From: Meandrina meandrites
Taxonomy: Eukaryota > Cnidaria > Anthozoa > Scleractinia > Meandrinidae
Reading direction: 5' to 3'
Assembly (NCBI GenBank): GCA_963693305.1
Contig: OY855909.1
Location: 444,001 to 508,000, forward strand
DNA length: 64,000 nucleotides
How positions within the stretch are numbered: the stretch's first letter is position 1; every line of letters begins with the position of its first letter. The position numbers were made by a program, and so were the translations under genes. The notes below the pieces were generated by a model, which was not told the origin of the DNA, did not search any database, and was given only the letters and a program-made list of their open reading frames with translations. This document shows, in pieces, positions 1-5,664 of the stretch.

Positions 1-1014
1 CAATGCTGTAACATGATAAAAGTGGACGAAATAAATGTAAGAATAGCGAAAGGCGTAAAAAGGAACGTTGTGAAGAAACAGATGAAGCATGAACAGTACA
101 AGCAGGTGCTGTTCAGCAAAGAGCAGATGTGGCACGGAATGAACATTTTGCGAAGCGAGGGGCACGAAATCTACAGCATGCATGTAAATAAAATTTCACT
201 GTCCCCGTTTGATTCAAAGCGCTGGATAGCTGACGACGGGGTAAATACAAAAGCTTACGGGTACAACAGTGCAATGGAAGCAATGGAAGAAATAGAAGCT
301 TTATTGGCTAATACAGAAATGGAAGAAATAGAATTAACAAATACAGAAATGGAAGAAATAGAATTAACAAATGCCGAAATGAAAGAAATAGAAGAAGCTT
401 TAAAGTCGCTCGGGGGGTTATTGTGTGTTTGGAGGCACAACAAGCAGTTCTTCACGCACGAAGCCACGCTTGGGCCCGTCATGCAAATAGTAGAGAACGG
501 GCTGATTCGGTTTGGTAAAAGAACGTTCAATGTTGTAAACTTTCAAAGACCAGATTGGATCAGTGGCTCTTTTAACACCACCTTCAAGCTCGCCAGGTTG
601 GTACAAATACCTAACATTCACAAGAGAGGGGAGCTTTTTTTCGCTTTCTCCAACAGGTCTCAAATAAGGTGTCGATGGCTTTGCATAAACATTTTTTTCT
701 TTGATGGCAACTACAGGTTTCTTGCCGATAAGGCTTGTGACTTCATTGTTCAGAGCGGCTACAACTTCAGGAAGTCTTTTTACCCACGCCGTAGACCGCT
801 GGCCCTCGTTGCTACGCATTTCAACTGCGTACTGGTGCCCCAACAAGCGCTCAGCCAAGGTGCGGTTAAAACGTTCAACAATGGCCTGGTCACGGTGAAT
901 GTCAACTCGCCCGCGTCGAATAAATGTTTTGTGATTTTCCATTTCTTTTGTAACAGCGCCCATGAATTCACGCCCAGGATCAACCTGCAGAAGTTCAGGC
1001 CATTTCAGAGGTGA
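1..1014 (+). CDS. polB: Protein-primed DNA polymerase B, C-terminal end (partial, lost stop)
   Basis: The frame is open from the window edge. Residues translated from about 13 to 270 resemble the extreme C-terminus of Polinton family-B polymerases: a Lys-rich segment (GVKRNVVKKQ), HGMNILRSEGH, IYSMHVNKISLSPFDSKRW, then ADDGVNTKAYGY. This lies downstream of the catalytic motifs, which are off-window. A glutamate-rich tail built of 10-residue repeats follows (codons about 274-395). No stop occurs before the convergent integrase gene ends at 418, and the frame runs on to a stop at 1012-1014, wholly antisense to integrase. Codons beyond about 417 are probably not native sequence; either the original stop was lost or the tail was extended by repeat expansion. 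The polymerase replicates the element by protein priming. Identity is fairly sure; the true 3' end is not. Confidence 0.72.
   Translation, partial: QCCNMIKVDEINVRIAKGVKRNVVKKQMKHEQYKQVLFSKEQMWHGMNILRSEGHEIYSMHVNKISLSPFDSKRWIADDGVNTKAYGYNSAMEAMEEIEALLANTEMEEIELTNTEMEEIELTNAEMKEIEEALKSLGGLLCVWRHNKQFFTHEATLGPVMQIVENGLIRFGKRTFNVVNFQRPDWISGSFNTTFKLARLVQIPNIHKRGELFFAFSNRSQIRCRWLCINIFFFDGNYRFLADKACDFIVQSGYNFRKSFYPRRRPLALVATHFNCVLVPQQALSQGAVKTFNNGLVTVNVNSPASNKCFVIFHFFCNSAHEFTPRINLQKFRPFQR
274..395 (+). repeat. 30-bp in-frame tandem repeat in the polymerase tail
   Basis: Two exact 30-bp copies (310-339 and 340-369) and a diverged third (370-395) encode NTEMEEIELT-type decapeptides. A related partial unit lies just upstream (274-309, MEAMEEIEALLA). 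The period is a multiple of three, so expansion keeps frame. It makes an acidic, helix-prone tail. Confidence 0.85.
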
Positions 1015-1404
1015 TCGTTTGTAAATTCTCTTAAAAGCCAGGGCAACTTCATCAGAGTTTTTCGATGTCAAGGGTTCAGCCTCTTTGTATCTGCTGGCCA
1101 CGTCGACAACGGTGAGTGCATATTTAAAAACTTTACGTCCGCGGGGCAGTTTGTCATGTGGCAAAAAAAGAAGATCCGCCTGGTGCACTTTGTTGGGTAT
1201 AGGTACATCGAATTTCGGCCGAGGAATGCGCTTCGGTGATGGGAGGAATATCTGCCAAAGTGCTTGCTTGAACAGCCACTTTTTTGCGGTTTCTTCTGAT
1301 ATCAACTTTGTTGATGATGCAGCTTCGGCTAATTTTTTGATTGCAGCAAAACCTTTCCAGTAGCCCCCAGGGCTATAGTATATCTTTGCGAGTTTGGCAT
1401 CCAT
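418..1404 (-). CDS. INT: Polinton DDE integrase (rve family)
   Basis: This intact 328-residue protein is a retroviral-type integrase that would insert the element into host DNA. The N-terminal part has the Polinton-type GYWKG (residues 14-18) and a WLFKQALWQIFLP helix region. The catalytic core shows D77 (in HQADLLF), D142 (in VDPGREF) and E177 (in AIVERFNR), so D142 to E177 is the exact D-35-E spacing. The C-terminal part (about 262-325) has the VRYLYQPGELEGG and GPKRGFVREELLVVP segments seen in Polinton integrases, in the position of their chromodomain-like tail. The start ATG at 1402-1404 has a TATAG-like word directly upstream. The gene converges on the polymerase. It is the best preserved enzymatic gene in the window; all three catalytic residues are present. 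A palindromic word at 1301-1315 lies inside the coding sequence and encodes STKLI. Confidence 0.93.
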   Translation of the reverse strand: MDAKLAKIYYSPGGYWKGFAAIKKLAEAASSTKLISEETAKKWLFKQALWQIFLPSPKRIPRPKFDVPIPNKVHQADLLFLPHDKLPRGRKVFKYALTVVDVASRYKEAEPLTSKNSDEVALAFKRIYKRSPLKWPELLQVDPGREFMGAVTKEMENHKTFIRRGRVDIHRDQAIVERFNRTLAERLLGHQYAVEMRSNEGQRSTAWVKRLPEVVAALNNEVTSLIGKKPVVAIKEKNVYAKPSTPYLRPVGESEKKLPSLVNVRYLYQPGELEGGVKRATDPIWSLKVYNIERSFTKPNQPVLYYLHDGPKRGFVREELLVVPPNTQ

Positions 1405-1443
1405 CTATAAGTAAGGAATTAAAAAAGTTTAAAATCATGGGGT

Positions 1444-1463
1444 AGCAACTCAACTCAGTTGCT
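1444..1463. repeat. Short inverted repeat after the 140-residue gene
   Basis: AGCAACT (1444-1450) and AGTTGCT (1457-1463) form a 7-bp stem with a 6-nt loop, 10 bp beyond the stop codon of the minus-strand gene that ends at 1473. It belongs to the same family as the hairpins at 1942-1972 and 2258-2288. Role unknown: it could be a 3'-end processing or termination structure, or a tiny dispersed palindromic repeat. Confidence 0.7.
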
Positions 1464-1472
1464 GATACATCA

Positions 1473-1895
1473 CTAAAGGAAACGAAAGGCAGCGTAGCCC
1501 AGAGCAAGAGCCCCGGCACCCACGAACATAAGTTCACCATTTTTCTGCTGCTGGCTTGGTTGATAGAAATCTGAGAACTTGGGCTCTTTGGGGGGTATCA
1601 TTTGTTTATCAGGGTGCACCTGGTTATACAGTTTGAAGGCGTAGTCAGTGTTTGTAAAGTTCTGTTTGGCCTGCTCCTTGATTTGTGTGTTAGTTGCAAT
1701 CCAGTCGAGAAGTTTGGTACGGTCACGAGAGTATTTGGCGTAAGCCGCTTGATATGCCTCGAGAGCTTTGTCATGCCGTACTTTTTCATCAAGTGCAGCG
1801 TCACCTCCGCCAAGTGCCTTCGCAAGATAATTGCCACCTATAAAAGCCGCAGCATTCAATATAGCCCCACCAGCCATAATCGCGATACTTGCCAT
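1473..1895 (-). CDS. Small Polinton protein with hydrophobic N- and C-termini
   Basis: This 140-residue protein has a Gly/Ala-rich hydrophobic N-terminal segment (about residues 2-27), a charged helical middle (EKVRHDKALEAYQAAYAKY, KLLDWIATN, EPKFSDFY) and a hydrophobic C-terminal segment (about 119-139). I recognise this layout as a recurrent small protein of invertebrate Polintons but know no assigned function; a membrane-active or virion-associated role is only a guess. The start ATG at 1893-1895 has TATATAT 4 bp upstream (1900-1906). The stop is followed by a short hairpin. It sits between integrase and the 73-residue membrane protein in the same orientation, so it is probably coordinately expressed. 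No lesion is seen. Confidence 0.75.
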   Translation of the reverse strand: MASIAIMAGGAILNAAAFIGGNYLAKALGGGDAALDEKVRHDKALEAYQAAYAKYSRDRTKLLDWIATNTQIKEQAKQNFTNTDYAFKLYNQVHPDKQMIPPKEPKFSDFYQPSQQQKNGELMFVGAGALALGYAAFRFL

Positions 1896-1941
1896 TGTTT
1901 ATATATCAAAGCAGAGTTTTTTCAAATAAAAATCTTGGGGT

Positions 1942-1972
1942 GTGGGTAGCAACTCAGTTGCTGATCCCCCAC
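1942..1972. repeat. 31-nt hairpin after the 73-residue gene
   Basis: The inner stem is AGCAACT-C-AGTTGCT (1948-1962), a perfect 7-bp inverted repeat around one base. An outer GTGGG/CCCAC stem (1942-1946 with 1968-1972) extends it. It begins directly after the stop codon of the minus-strand gene ending at 1974 and is almost identical to the hairpin at 2258-2288. Confidence 0.8.
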
Positions 1973-1973
1973 T

Positions 1974-2195
1974 TTACATGCTGGTGGGAAGGATTTTTTG
2001 GTCCTCGAGGTACTGTTTGAGCGCAATGCTCCCAGCCATGACGGCGGTGAACTTCACGTAGTTCATTGCACTGCTGCTGGGGTCAGAAGTAAAATTCTCT
2101 TTCACAACCTTTTTTGCGACCCAGCCGATGCCGGCGACTAAACCAGTGAGTGTAGCCGCATCCGTGATTGTTTTAACAAGCTTGTTGTCTGACAT
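1974..2195 (-). CDS. Small Polinton membrane protein, 73 residues
   Basis: I chose the ATG at 2193-2195 (MSDNKLV) rather than the upstream in-frame methionine, because the upstream codons (FNLNFCRFFYTYK) look like translated AT-rich leader and the pattern GTATAG lies just upstream at 2206-2211. The protein has two hydrophobic stretches, about residues 11-27 (ATLTGLVAGIGWVAKK) and 44-60 (YVKFTAVMAGSIALKQYL), around the conserved-looking ENFTSDPSSSAMNY. It looks like a recurrent small Polinton membrane protein; function unknown. A 31-nt hairpin follows its stop. Confidence 0.72.
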   Translation of the reverse strand: MSDNKLVKTITDAATLTGLVAGIGWVAKKVVKENFTSDPSSSAMNYVKFTAVMAGSIALKQYLEDQKILPTSM

Positions 2196-2238
2196 TATTT
2201 TGTAAGTATAGAAAAACCTACAAAAGTTTAAATTAAAA

Positions 2239-2448
2239 TTAATTATTTGTCTCTTCAGTGGGTAGCAACTCAGTTGCTGATACCCCACACCCCATCAACT
2301 TTGTTGATACGTCCGGGTCATATAATGAATTATTCATAAGTTCGCGTACCGTAAGAAAAACCTTCATGTTGAAGTCGTACCATATCATTCCGATACCAAT
2401 AATGGCCGCGGTTGAGATAAGAACTTGTGGAATATCAACTTTCTTCAT
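2239..2448 (-). CDS. Small Polinton membrane protein, 69 residues, C-terminus uncertain
   Basis: The protein starts MKKVDIPQVLISTAAIIGIG, giving one N-terminal membrane segment (about residues 9-24), followed by VFLTVRELMNNSLYDP. The last 20 or so residues are encoded by two palindromic repeats (2294-2308 and 2258-2288) that elsewhere in this element lie beyond stop codons. The native C-terminus may therefore have been nearer residue 46, with an original stop lost and the frame running through intergenic hairpins. The ATG at 2446-2448 has TATAT 2 bp upstream. Its neighbours on both sides are small same-strand membrane proteins. Function unknown. Confidence 0.6.
   Translation of the reverse strand: MKKVDIPQVLISTAAIIGIGMIWYDFNMKVFLTVRELMNNSLYDPDVSTKLMGCGVSATELLPTEETNN
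2258..2308. repeat. Two adjacent hairpins (AGCAACT type and ATCAAC type)
   Basis: The first, 2258-2288, repeats the 31-nt structure of 1942-1972: inner AGCAACT-C-AGTTGCT at 2264-2278 and outer GTGGG/CCCAC. The second, 2294-2308, is ATCAAC-TTT-GTTGAT. Both fall inside the apparent 3' end of the 69-residue gene. Confidence 0.8.
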
Positions 2449-2485
2449 GATATATGATACAGATATAATATTAATTTGTAAATAT

Positions 2486-2968
2486 TCAATCCAAATGTTT
2501 TACACCTCTGGGCTGTGTCATGCGAGCAGGCTGTGGATCAGGTGTCTTTTTGCTAACAGGTTGTGGCTCAGGTGCCTTTTTGCTGAATGCAGCCTTCAGC
2601 TCTTCGCGTTTGTAATAAATGCCTATCAGTGAAATGACTATGCCGACAACACCAATCCATTGGGTGATGTTGAGACTGCTATTATCAACTTTGTTGCTCT
2701 TTGGTGTTTCGTTTTCTGTAGGCAGTGTTGGCTCAGGGGGCGGAGCGGCAGCCTTTGTCTTGTTGTTTGCGATTATAATAGCAGCCTCAGCTGCTGCTTT
2801 TTTCTGTTGCTCACGGGCTAGCCGCGTTCTTTCTGCAACCAATTTGCCTGCAGCCACACGCTTGGGATTTTTTGTACGATGCGGAGCTGTAGTTGGAGTT
2901 GGAGTTGTTGCTTGCTGTGTAATATCGACCTGAGGGGTATCACCCTTCTCGGATTGTTCGGTTGACAT
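2486..2968 (-). CDS. Single-pass membrane protein with KNPKRVAAGK motif
   Basis: This 160-residue protein has a Thr/Pro/Gln-rich N-terminus, then a basic segment (RTKNPKRVAAGK, residues 31-42) and an Ala/Lys-rich helix (43-75). A Pro-rich linker, one membrane segment (about 103-119, QWIGVVGIVISLIGIYY) and a basic, Pro-rich tail follow. The tail carries a 10-residue tandem duplication (about 130-149) that matches a 30-bp DNA repeat at 2527-2586. The basic motif near KNPKRV is one I associate with a recurrent Polinton accessory protein; role unknown, possibly DNA- or virion-associated. The ATG at 2966-2968 has TATAT about 14 bp upstream. No lesion is seen. Confidence 0.72.
   Translation of the reverse strand: MSTEQSEKGDTPQVDITQQATTPTPTTAPHRTKNPKRVAAGKLVAERTRLAREQQKKAAAEAAIIIANNKTKAAAPPPEPTLPTENETPKSNKVDNSSLNITQWIGVVGIVISLIGIYYKREELKAAFSKKAPEPQPVSKKTPDPQPARMTQPRGVKHLD
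2527..2586 (-). repeat. 30-bp in-frame tandem duplication
   Basis: Copies at 2527-2556 and 2557-2586 differ at a few positions and encode KKAPEPQPVS-like and KKTPDPQPAR-like decapeptides in the tail of the 160-residue membrane protein. It mirrors the 30-bp repeats in the polymerase tail. Confidence 0.8.
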
Positions 2969-3015
2969 TTTGAAACAAAGCGTATATGTTAAGCAAATAA
3001 AATAATACTTAGAAA

Positions 3016-3594
3016 TTACTCAGAATTTGTCTGTAATTGTTCAGCAGTTGGTGAGGTATGCTCAGAAATTTCTTCTAATTTTGTTTCATCCTTTCTCTGC
3101 AAATGTGAGTTAAAATCAATGTGCTTCGCCGTTATCAAAGCAGCAGAAATAGGAGCAAGAAATTTTCCATATTTCAAAGAGAGACTGCCGACAAAATCTG
3201 TCATTTCTTTGTTAATAATGAAGTCTTCTTTTAGTTCTTTTTTCATTGCATCAATGTCATCTATTTCAACAACCATTTGCAGGCCTCTTGTCAGAAGAGT
3301 AAGCAGGCTGTCAACCATGCTTTCGGTTGTCTTGCTGCCAACGAAGGTTTCATATCTCTTGTAGTACTTTTCAACTTCTTTATCGGTCAAGCGTTTCAAC
3401 TGCTCATGTGTTAACTGCACTCCAATGGCCTCTTTGGATTTGCCTGTTGATACAAGCACGGCCAGCTGCTCACGAAGGGCAGGAATGTTAGGAGCAGCAA
3501 CTAAGTTGCTAGGCACAAGGCTACTATCAGCCGGGCTGCTCGACGGCTCAGCTTCCAGTAGGTTTATAACATCTGCGAACTCTTGTTCAGCCAT
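3016..3594 (-). CDS. Unrecognised 192-residue Polinton protein
   Basis: This intact, mostly helical protein has a Ser/Pro-rich N-terminus (about 15-35), then LTHEQLKRLTDKEVEKYYKR (61-80), a hydrophobic helix (about 92-110), an acidic stretch (EIDDIDAMKKELKEDF) and the hydrophobic segment LSLKYGKFLAPISAALITAK (about 138-157). It resembles a recurrent accessory protein of invertebrate Polintons without known function; a virion or membrane role is possible. The ATG at 3592-3594 has TATATA 4 bp upstream (3599-3604). A palindrome AGCAACT-A-AGTTGCT (3496-3510) lies inside the coding sequence and is translated in frame as part of SNLVAA, so it is either a tolerated insertion or coincidence. Confidence 0.7.
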   Translation of the reverse strand: MAEQEFADVINLLEAEPSSSPADSSLVPSNLVAAPNIPALREQLAVLVSTGKSKEAIGVQLTHEQLKRLTDKEVEKYYKRYETFVGSKTTESMVDSLLTLLTRGLQMVVEIDDIDAMKKELKEDFIINKEMTDFVGSLSLKYGKFLAPISAALITAKHIDFNSHLQRKDETKLEEISEHTSPTAEQLQTNSE

Positions 3595-3613
3595 TGTCTA
3601 TATACAACAACTT

Positions 3614-4219
3614 TTATTTTTTTAATTCAAAATGAATACCATATGGGTAGCGAAGCGAGAACACGAGATAAGAGAACTTCCGCTCTTTCAGCTTTGAAAT
3701 CAGATTTTTGTACTCATCGTGGGAGAGTTCGCCGGCGTAATCTTCAAAGATTGCCTTCGTAGTTTTGGCTGAGGGAGTGTAAAATAAAACGATAGCCGCC
3801 ACGTTTTCACGGAAGGAAGGTGTTATGCTGGTTATCTTCTGGGTCAGCACTCAAACGCTGATTCCGATAAGCCGAGCGGAAAAGCCAAGATTCACCAGCT
3901 GGCCTGTGCGCCCTTTCACATCTTTGGAGGCTGCGCAGTCATCTAGGATTATGAGCGTGTTGGTGCCCTCAAACAGCCAGGTCACGACCTTCAACCAACT
4001 TTCAACCTCGTGCTGCTTGCATATTATCACAAACATTCTTGGGTCAGTTTCACCAATTCGGTGGTAGGTCTTGTTGTGCGCGAATGTTGGGCAGATAAGA
4101 ACAATGTAGTCGAACTTGCCGCGGAAAGAGCCGTAGATCTGGTCAACCACATATTTCGATTTGCCTGAATTTGTCGGCCCCACAATCAGAGCGTTAAAGG
4201 GTATCTTTCTCGGATCCAT
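3614..4219 (-). pseudogene. ATP: A32-like genome-packaging ATPase, interrupted by in-frame TGA
   Basis: The FtsK/HerA-type ATPase would drive packaging of the element's DNA into capsids. Walker A is G14-P-T-N-S-G-K-S21 and Walker B is LIILDD at about residues 89-94, followed by CAASKD and a GQLVNLGFSAR segment typical of this family. After codon 122 there is a TGA at 3851-3853; the same frame continues for 78 more codons with family-like sequence (QKITSI, FYTPSAKTTKAIFEDY, ELSHDEYKNLI). About 201 codons in total fits the family size, so this is one gene broken by a single stop, not two genes. The ATPase would be truncated unless the stop is read through. The start ATG at 4217-4219 lacks the close TATA word seen at other genes; it is preceded by a G/C palindrome. 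Confidence 0.85.
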
Positions 4220-4220
4220 G

Positions 4221-4234
4221 TGGGGTAAACCCCA
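4221..4234. repeat. G/C-rich palindrome upstream of the ATPase
   Basis: TGGGGT-AA-ACCCCA forms a perfect 6-bp inverted repeat one base from the ATPase start codon. It sits at one end of the 124-bp gap between ATPase and capsid gene; a stronger G/C palindrome sits at the other end. Confidence 0.6.
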
Positions 4235-4267
4235 AACCCCGCTATAAGAAACTTTGTTGCTATTCTA

Positions 4268-4313
4268 TTAGTACTGTACAGAATCTAATTGCATTTCTAA
4301 AATATTCATCAGC
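4268..4313 (-). pseudogene. Duplicated 3' end of the capsid gene
   Basis: 4269-4313 matches 4345-4389, the last codons of the capsid candidate, at 38 of 45 positions, offset 76 bp. Translated in the equivalent frame it gives MNIL, QL, SVQY and a TAA stop (4268-4270), so the similarity is kept at protein level including the terminal residues. It is the remnant of a second, related capsid gene end or of a local tandem duplication. Confidence 0.7.
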
Positions 4314-4326
4314 CACCCAAGGGGGT

Positions 4327-4344
4327 GTGGGGGGTACCCCCCAC
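4327..4344. repeat. Perfect 18-bp G/C palindrome at the capsid stop codon
   Basis: GTGGGGGG-TA-CCCCCCAC is self-complementary over its full length and overlaps the TAG stop (4344-4346) of the capsid candidate by one base. The GTGGG/CCCAC arms resemble the outer stems of the hairpins at 1942-1972 and 2258-2288. Confidence 0.75.
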
Positions 4345-5603
4345 TAGTACTGCACAGATTCTAATTGTCTTCCTAATATATTCATCTGCGCGTCACTGAT
4401 TACGTAAATGTGGCATCTAACTTTGTCATTGCCAGAGCCGCTTGCATTCCTCTCAAGCTCCAGATGTACTCCATCCTTTGTGTTTACAAGTCGCGTGCCG
4501 CTTCCGTGCATCGAGTGATCAGCCATGGAACGCAGATCGATCATAACCCCGAACTTGTTATCTGTATAAAACTTTGTTGCATTCATGTGCTGTGTTTTGT
4601 TTTTGGATTTTAGAAAGAAGCGTTTGACCTCCTCCCAAATATCAATTCCTTCAAGTCCGTTGTTGTACAGCCTGTTGGGGGAGCCGTTCACTGTGACACT
4701 AATTTTCGTTAGGTCTGGGTTAAAGTAAGTTTCTGAATGCCTTCCACCAGCAACATAGGGCTCGACAAACAGTAGCAAGATGCCTTTGAGGGACCTTCTC
4801 TGCGGGTTAACTTTGATATTCAGACTTGTGTCTGTTCCTTTGGCAAAGGTACCCACTTCGCCACGCTGGATGTGGTCATATGCAAATTCTTTTCCATTTG
4901 TGTACGCGCTGAGGGCTTCATCTGCCAGTGTTTTGCTTCTTATCATCTCGTACTCCAGCTGGATGTTTGTCAGCTTGTATTCCAGTTGTGTTTTATCGGA
5001 GCCTCTGACAACCTGAGAGGCTGGCGCAAGTGTCAGTTCGAACACAAGATCGTTGTATAGAGCCTGCGAATAAAAGGTCCCGTGGTCGTTCAAAATCTGG
5101 TGGTCAAGACGGATCCTGTATTTGCTTCCGTAAATCCCGTTCAGTTTGGTTTCCGCAGCGACGCCTGAGGTCTTCTTATCACCCGCGTTTGAGCGGATTT
5201 TGTTGAGATCCTCACTCTGGATTCCATCTTGCAGCATGTTGTCGCGCTCCTCCTGCGATAGGAAGAGATCCTCGAATATCTTGTAAATGTCCTAACCGAC
5301 TGTGTCCTGCAGTATGGTGCCAGAGTACTTCACAACAAGTTTGTCAACTAGCCCCCTACCAACATTGTCGACAAGAAAGTTGTTGGCATGGCCTCCGCTC
5401 AAATCAATATTGAAGCGCAGCGCAAGTGAGCCGGGAACAATGACCTCGTTTTCATTCAGCTTGGGCACCGAAACATAAAGCGTTTCCAGTGGATTGGCTT
5501 CTGTGCTCTTGAAAGTGATGCGTTTTATCGCGCGCTCCGCTTTTAGCGCGCCAAGAGTTTTCTCAATGCGTGTTGGCCGAAGGTTTTCCTGTACACCGTC
5601 CAT
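4344..5603 (-). pseudogene. MCP: Double-jelly-roll major capsid protein candidate, interrupted by in-frame TAG
   Basis: The 103 codons from the ATG at 5601-5603 are followed by TAG at 5292-5294. The same frame then stays open for 315 codons to a TAG at 4344-4346. The N-terminal part contains LYVSVPKLNENEVIVPGSLALRF-type beta sequence; the rest contains KYRIRLDHQIL, YNDLVFELTLAPAS and LTNIQLEYEMI, then a long beta-rich C-terminal half ending in ESVQY. I recognise these as Polinton major capsid segments; no fold prediction was possible here, so the double-jelly-roll assignment rests on family knowledge. The protein would build the icosahedral shell. Both halves keep coding character, so the stop looks recent. 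The gene is divergent from the coiled-coil gene at 5665, sharing a 61-bp promoter interval. Confidence 0.75.
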
Positions 5604-5664
5604 TATTACAAAGAATATAAAAAGTTCAATTAAAAAATTTCAACTGTAAATATAAAATAACGTG
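5604..5664. promoter_or_regulatory. Divergent promoter interval between capsid and coiled-coil genes
   Basis: This AT-rich 61-bp gap separates divergent start codons. TATA-like words face both ways: ATATA at 5615-5619 (read on the minus strand, about 12 bp from the capsid ATG) and TATAAA at 5651-5656 (plus strand, 8 bp from the ATG at 5665). Confidence 0.5.

Noticed and set aside
417..1014. Polymerase extension beyond 417 as real protein
   Set aside because: It is antisense to a conserved integrase and lacks any polymerase-like residues.
3614..3850. Separate 78-codon gene after the ATPase
   Set aside because: It is in the same frame as the ATPase, begins at a GTG right after the TGA and has ATPase-family sequence; it is the distal part of that gene.
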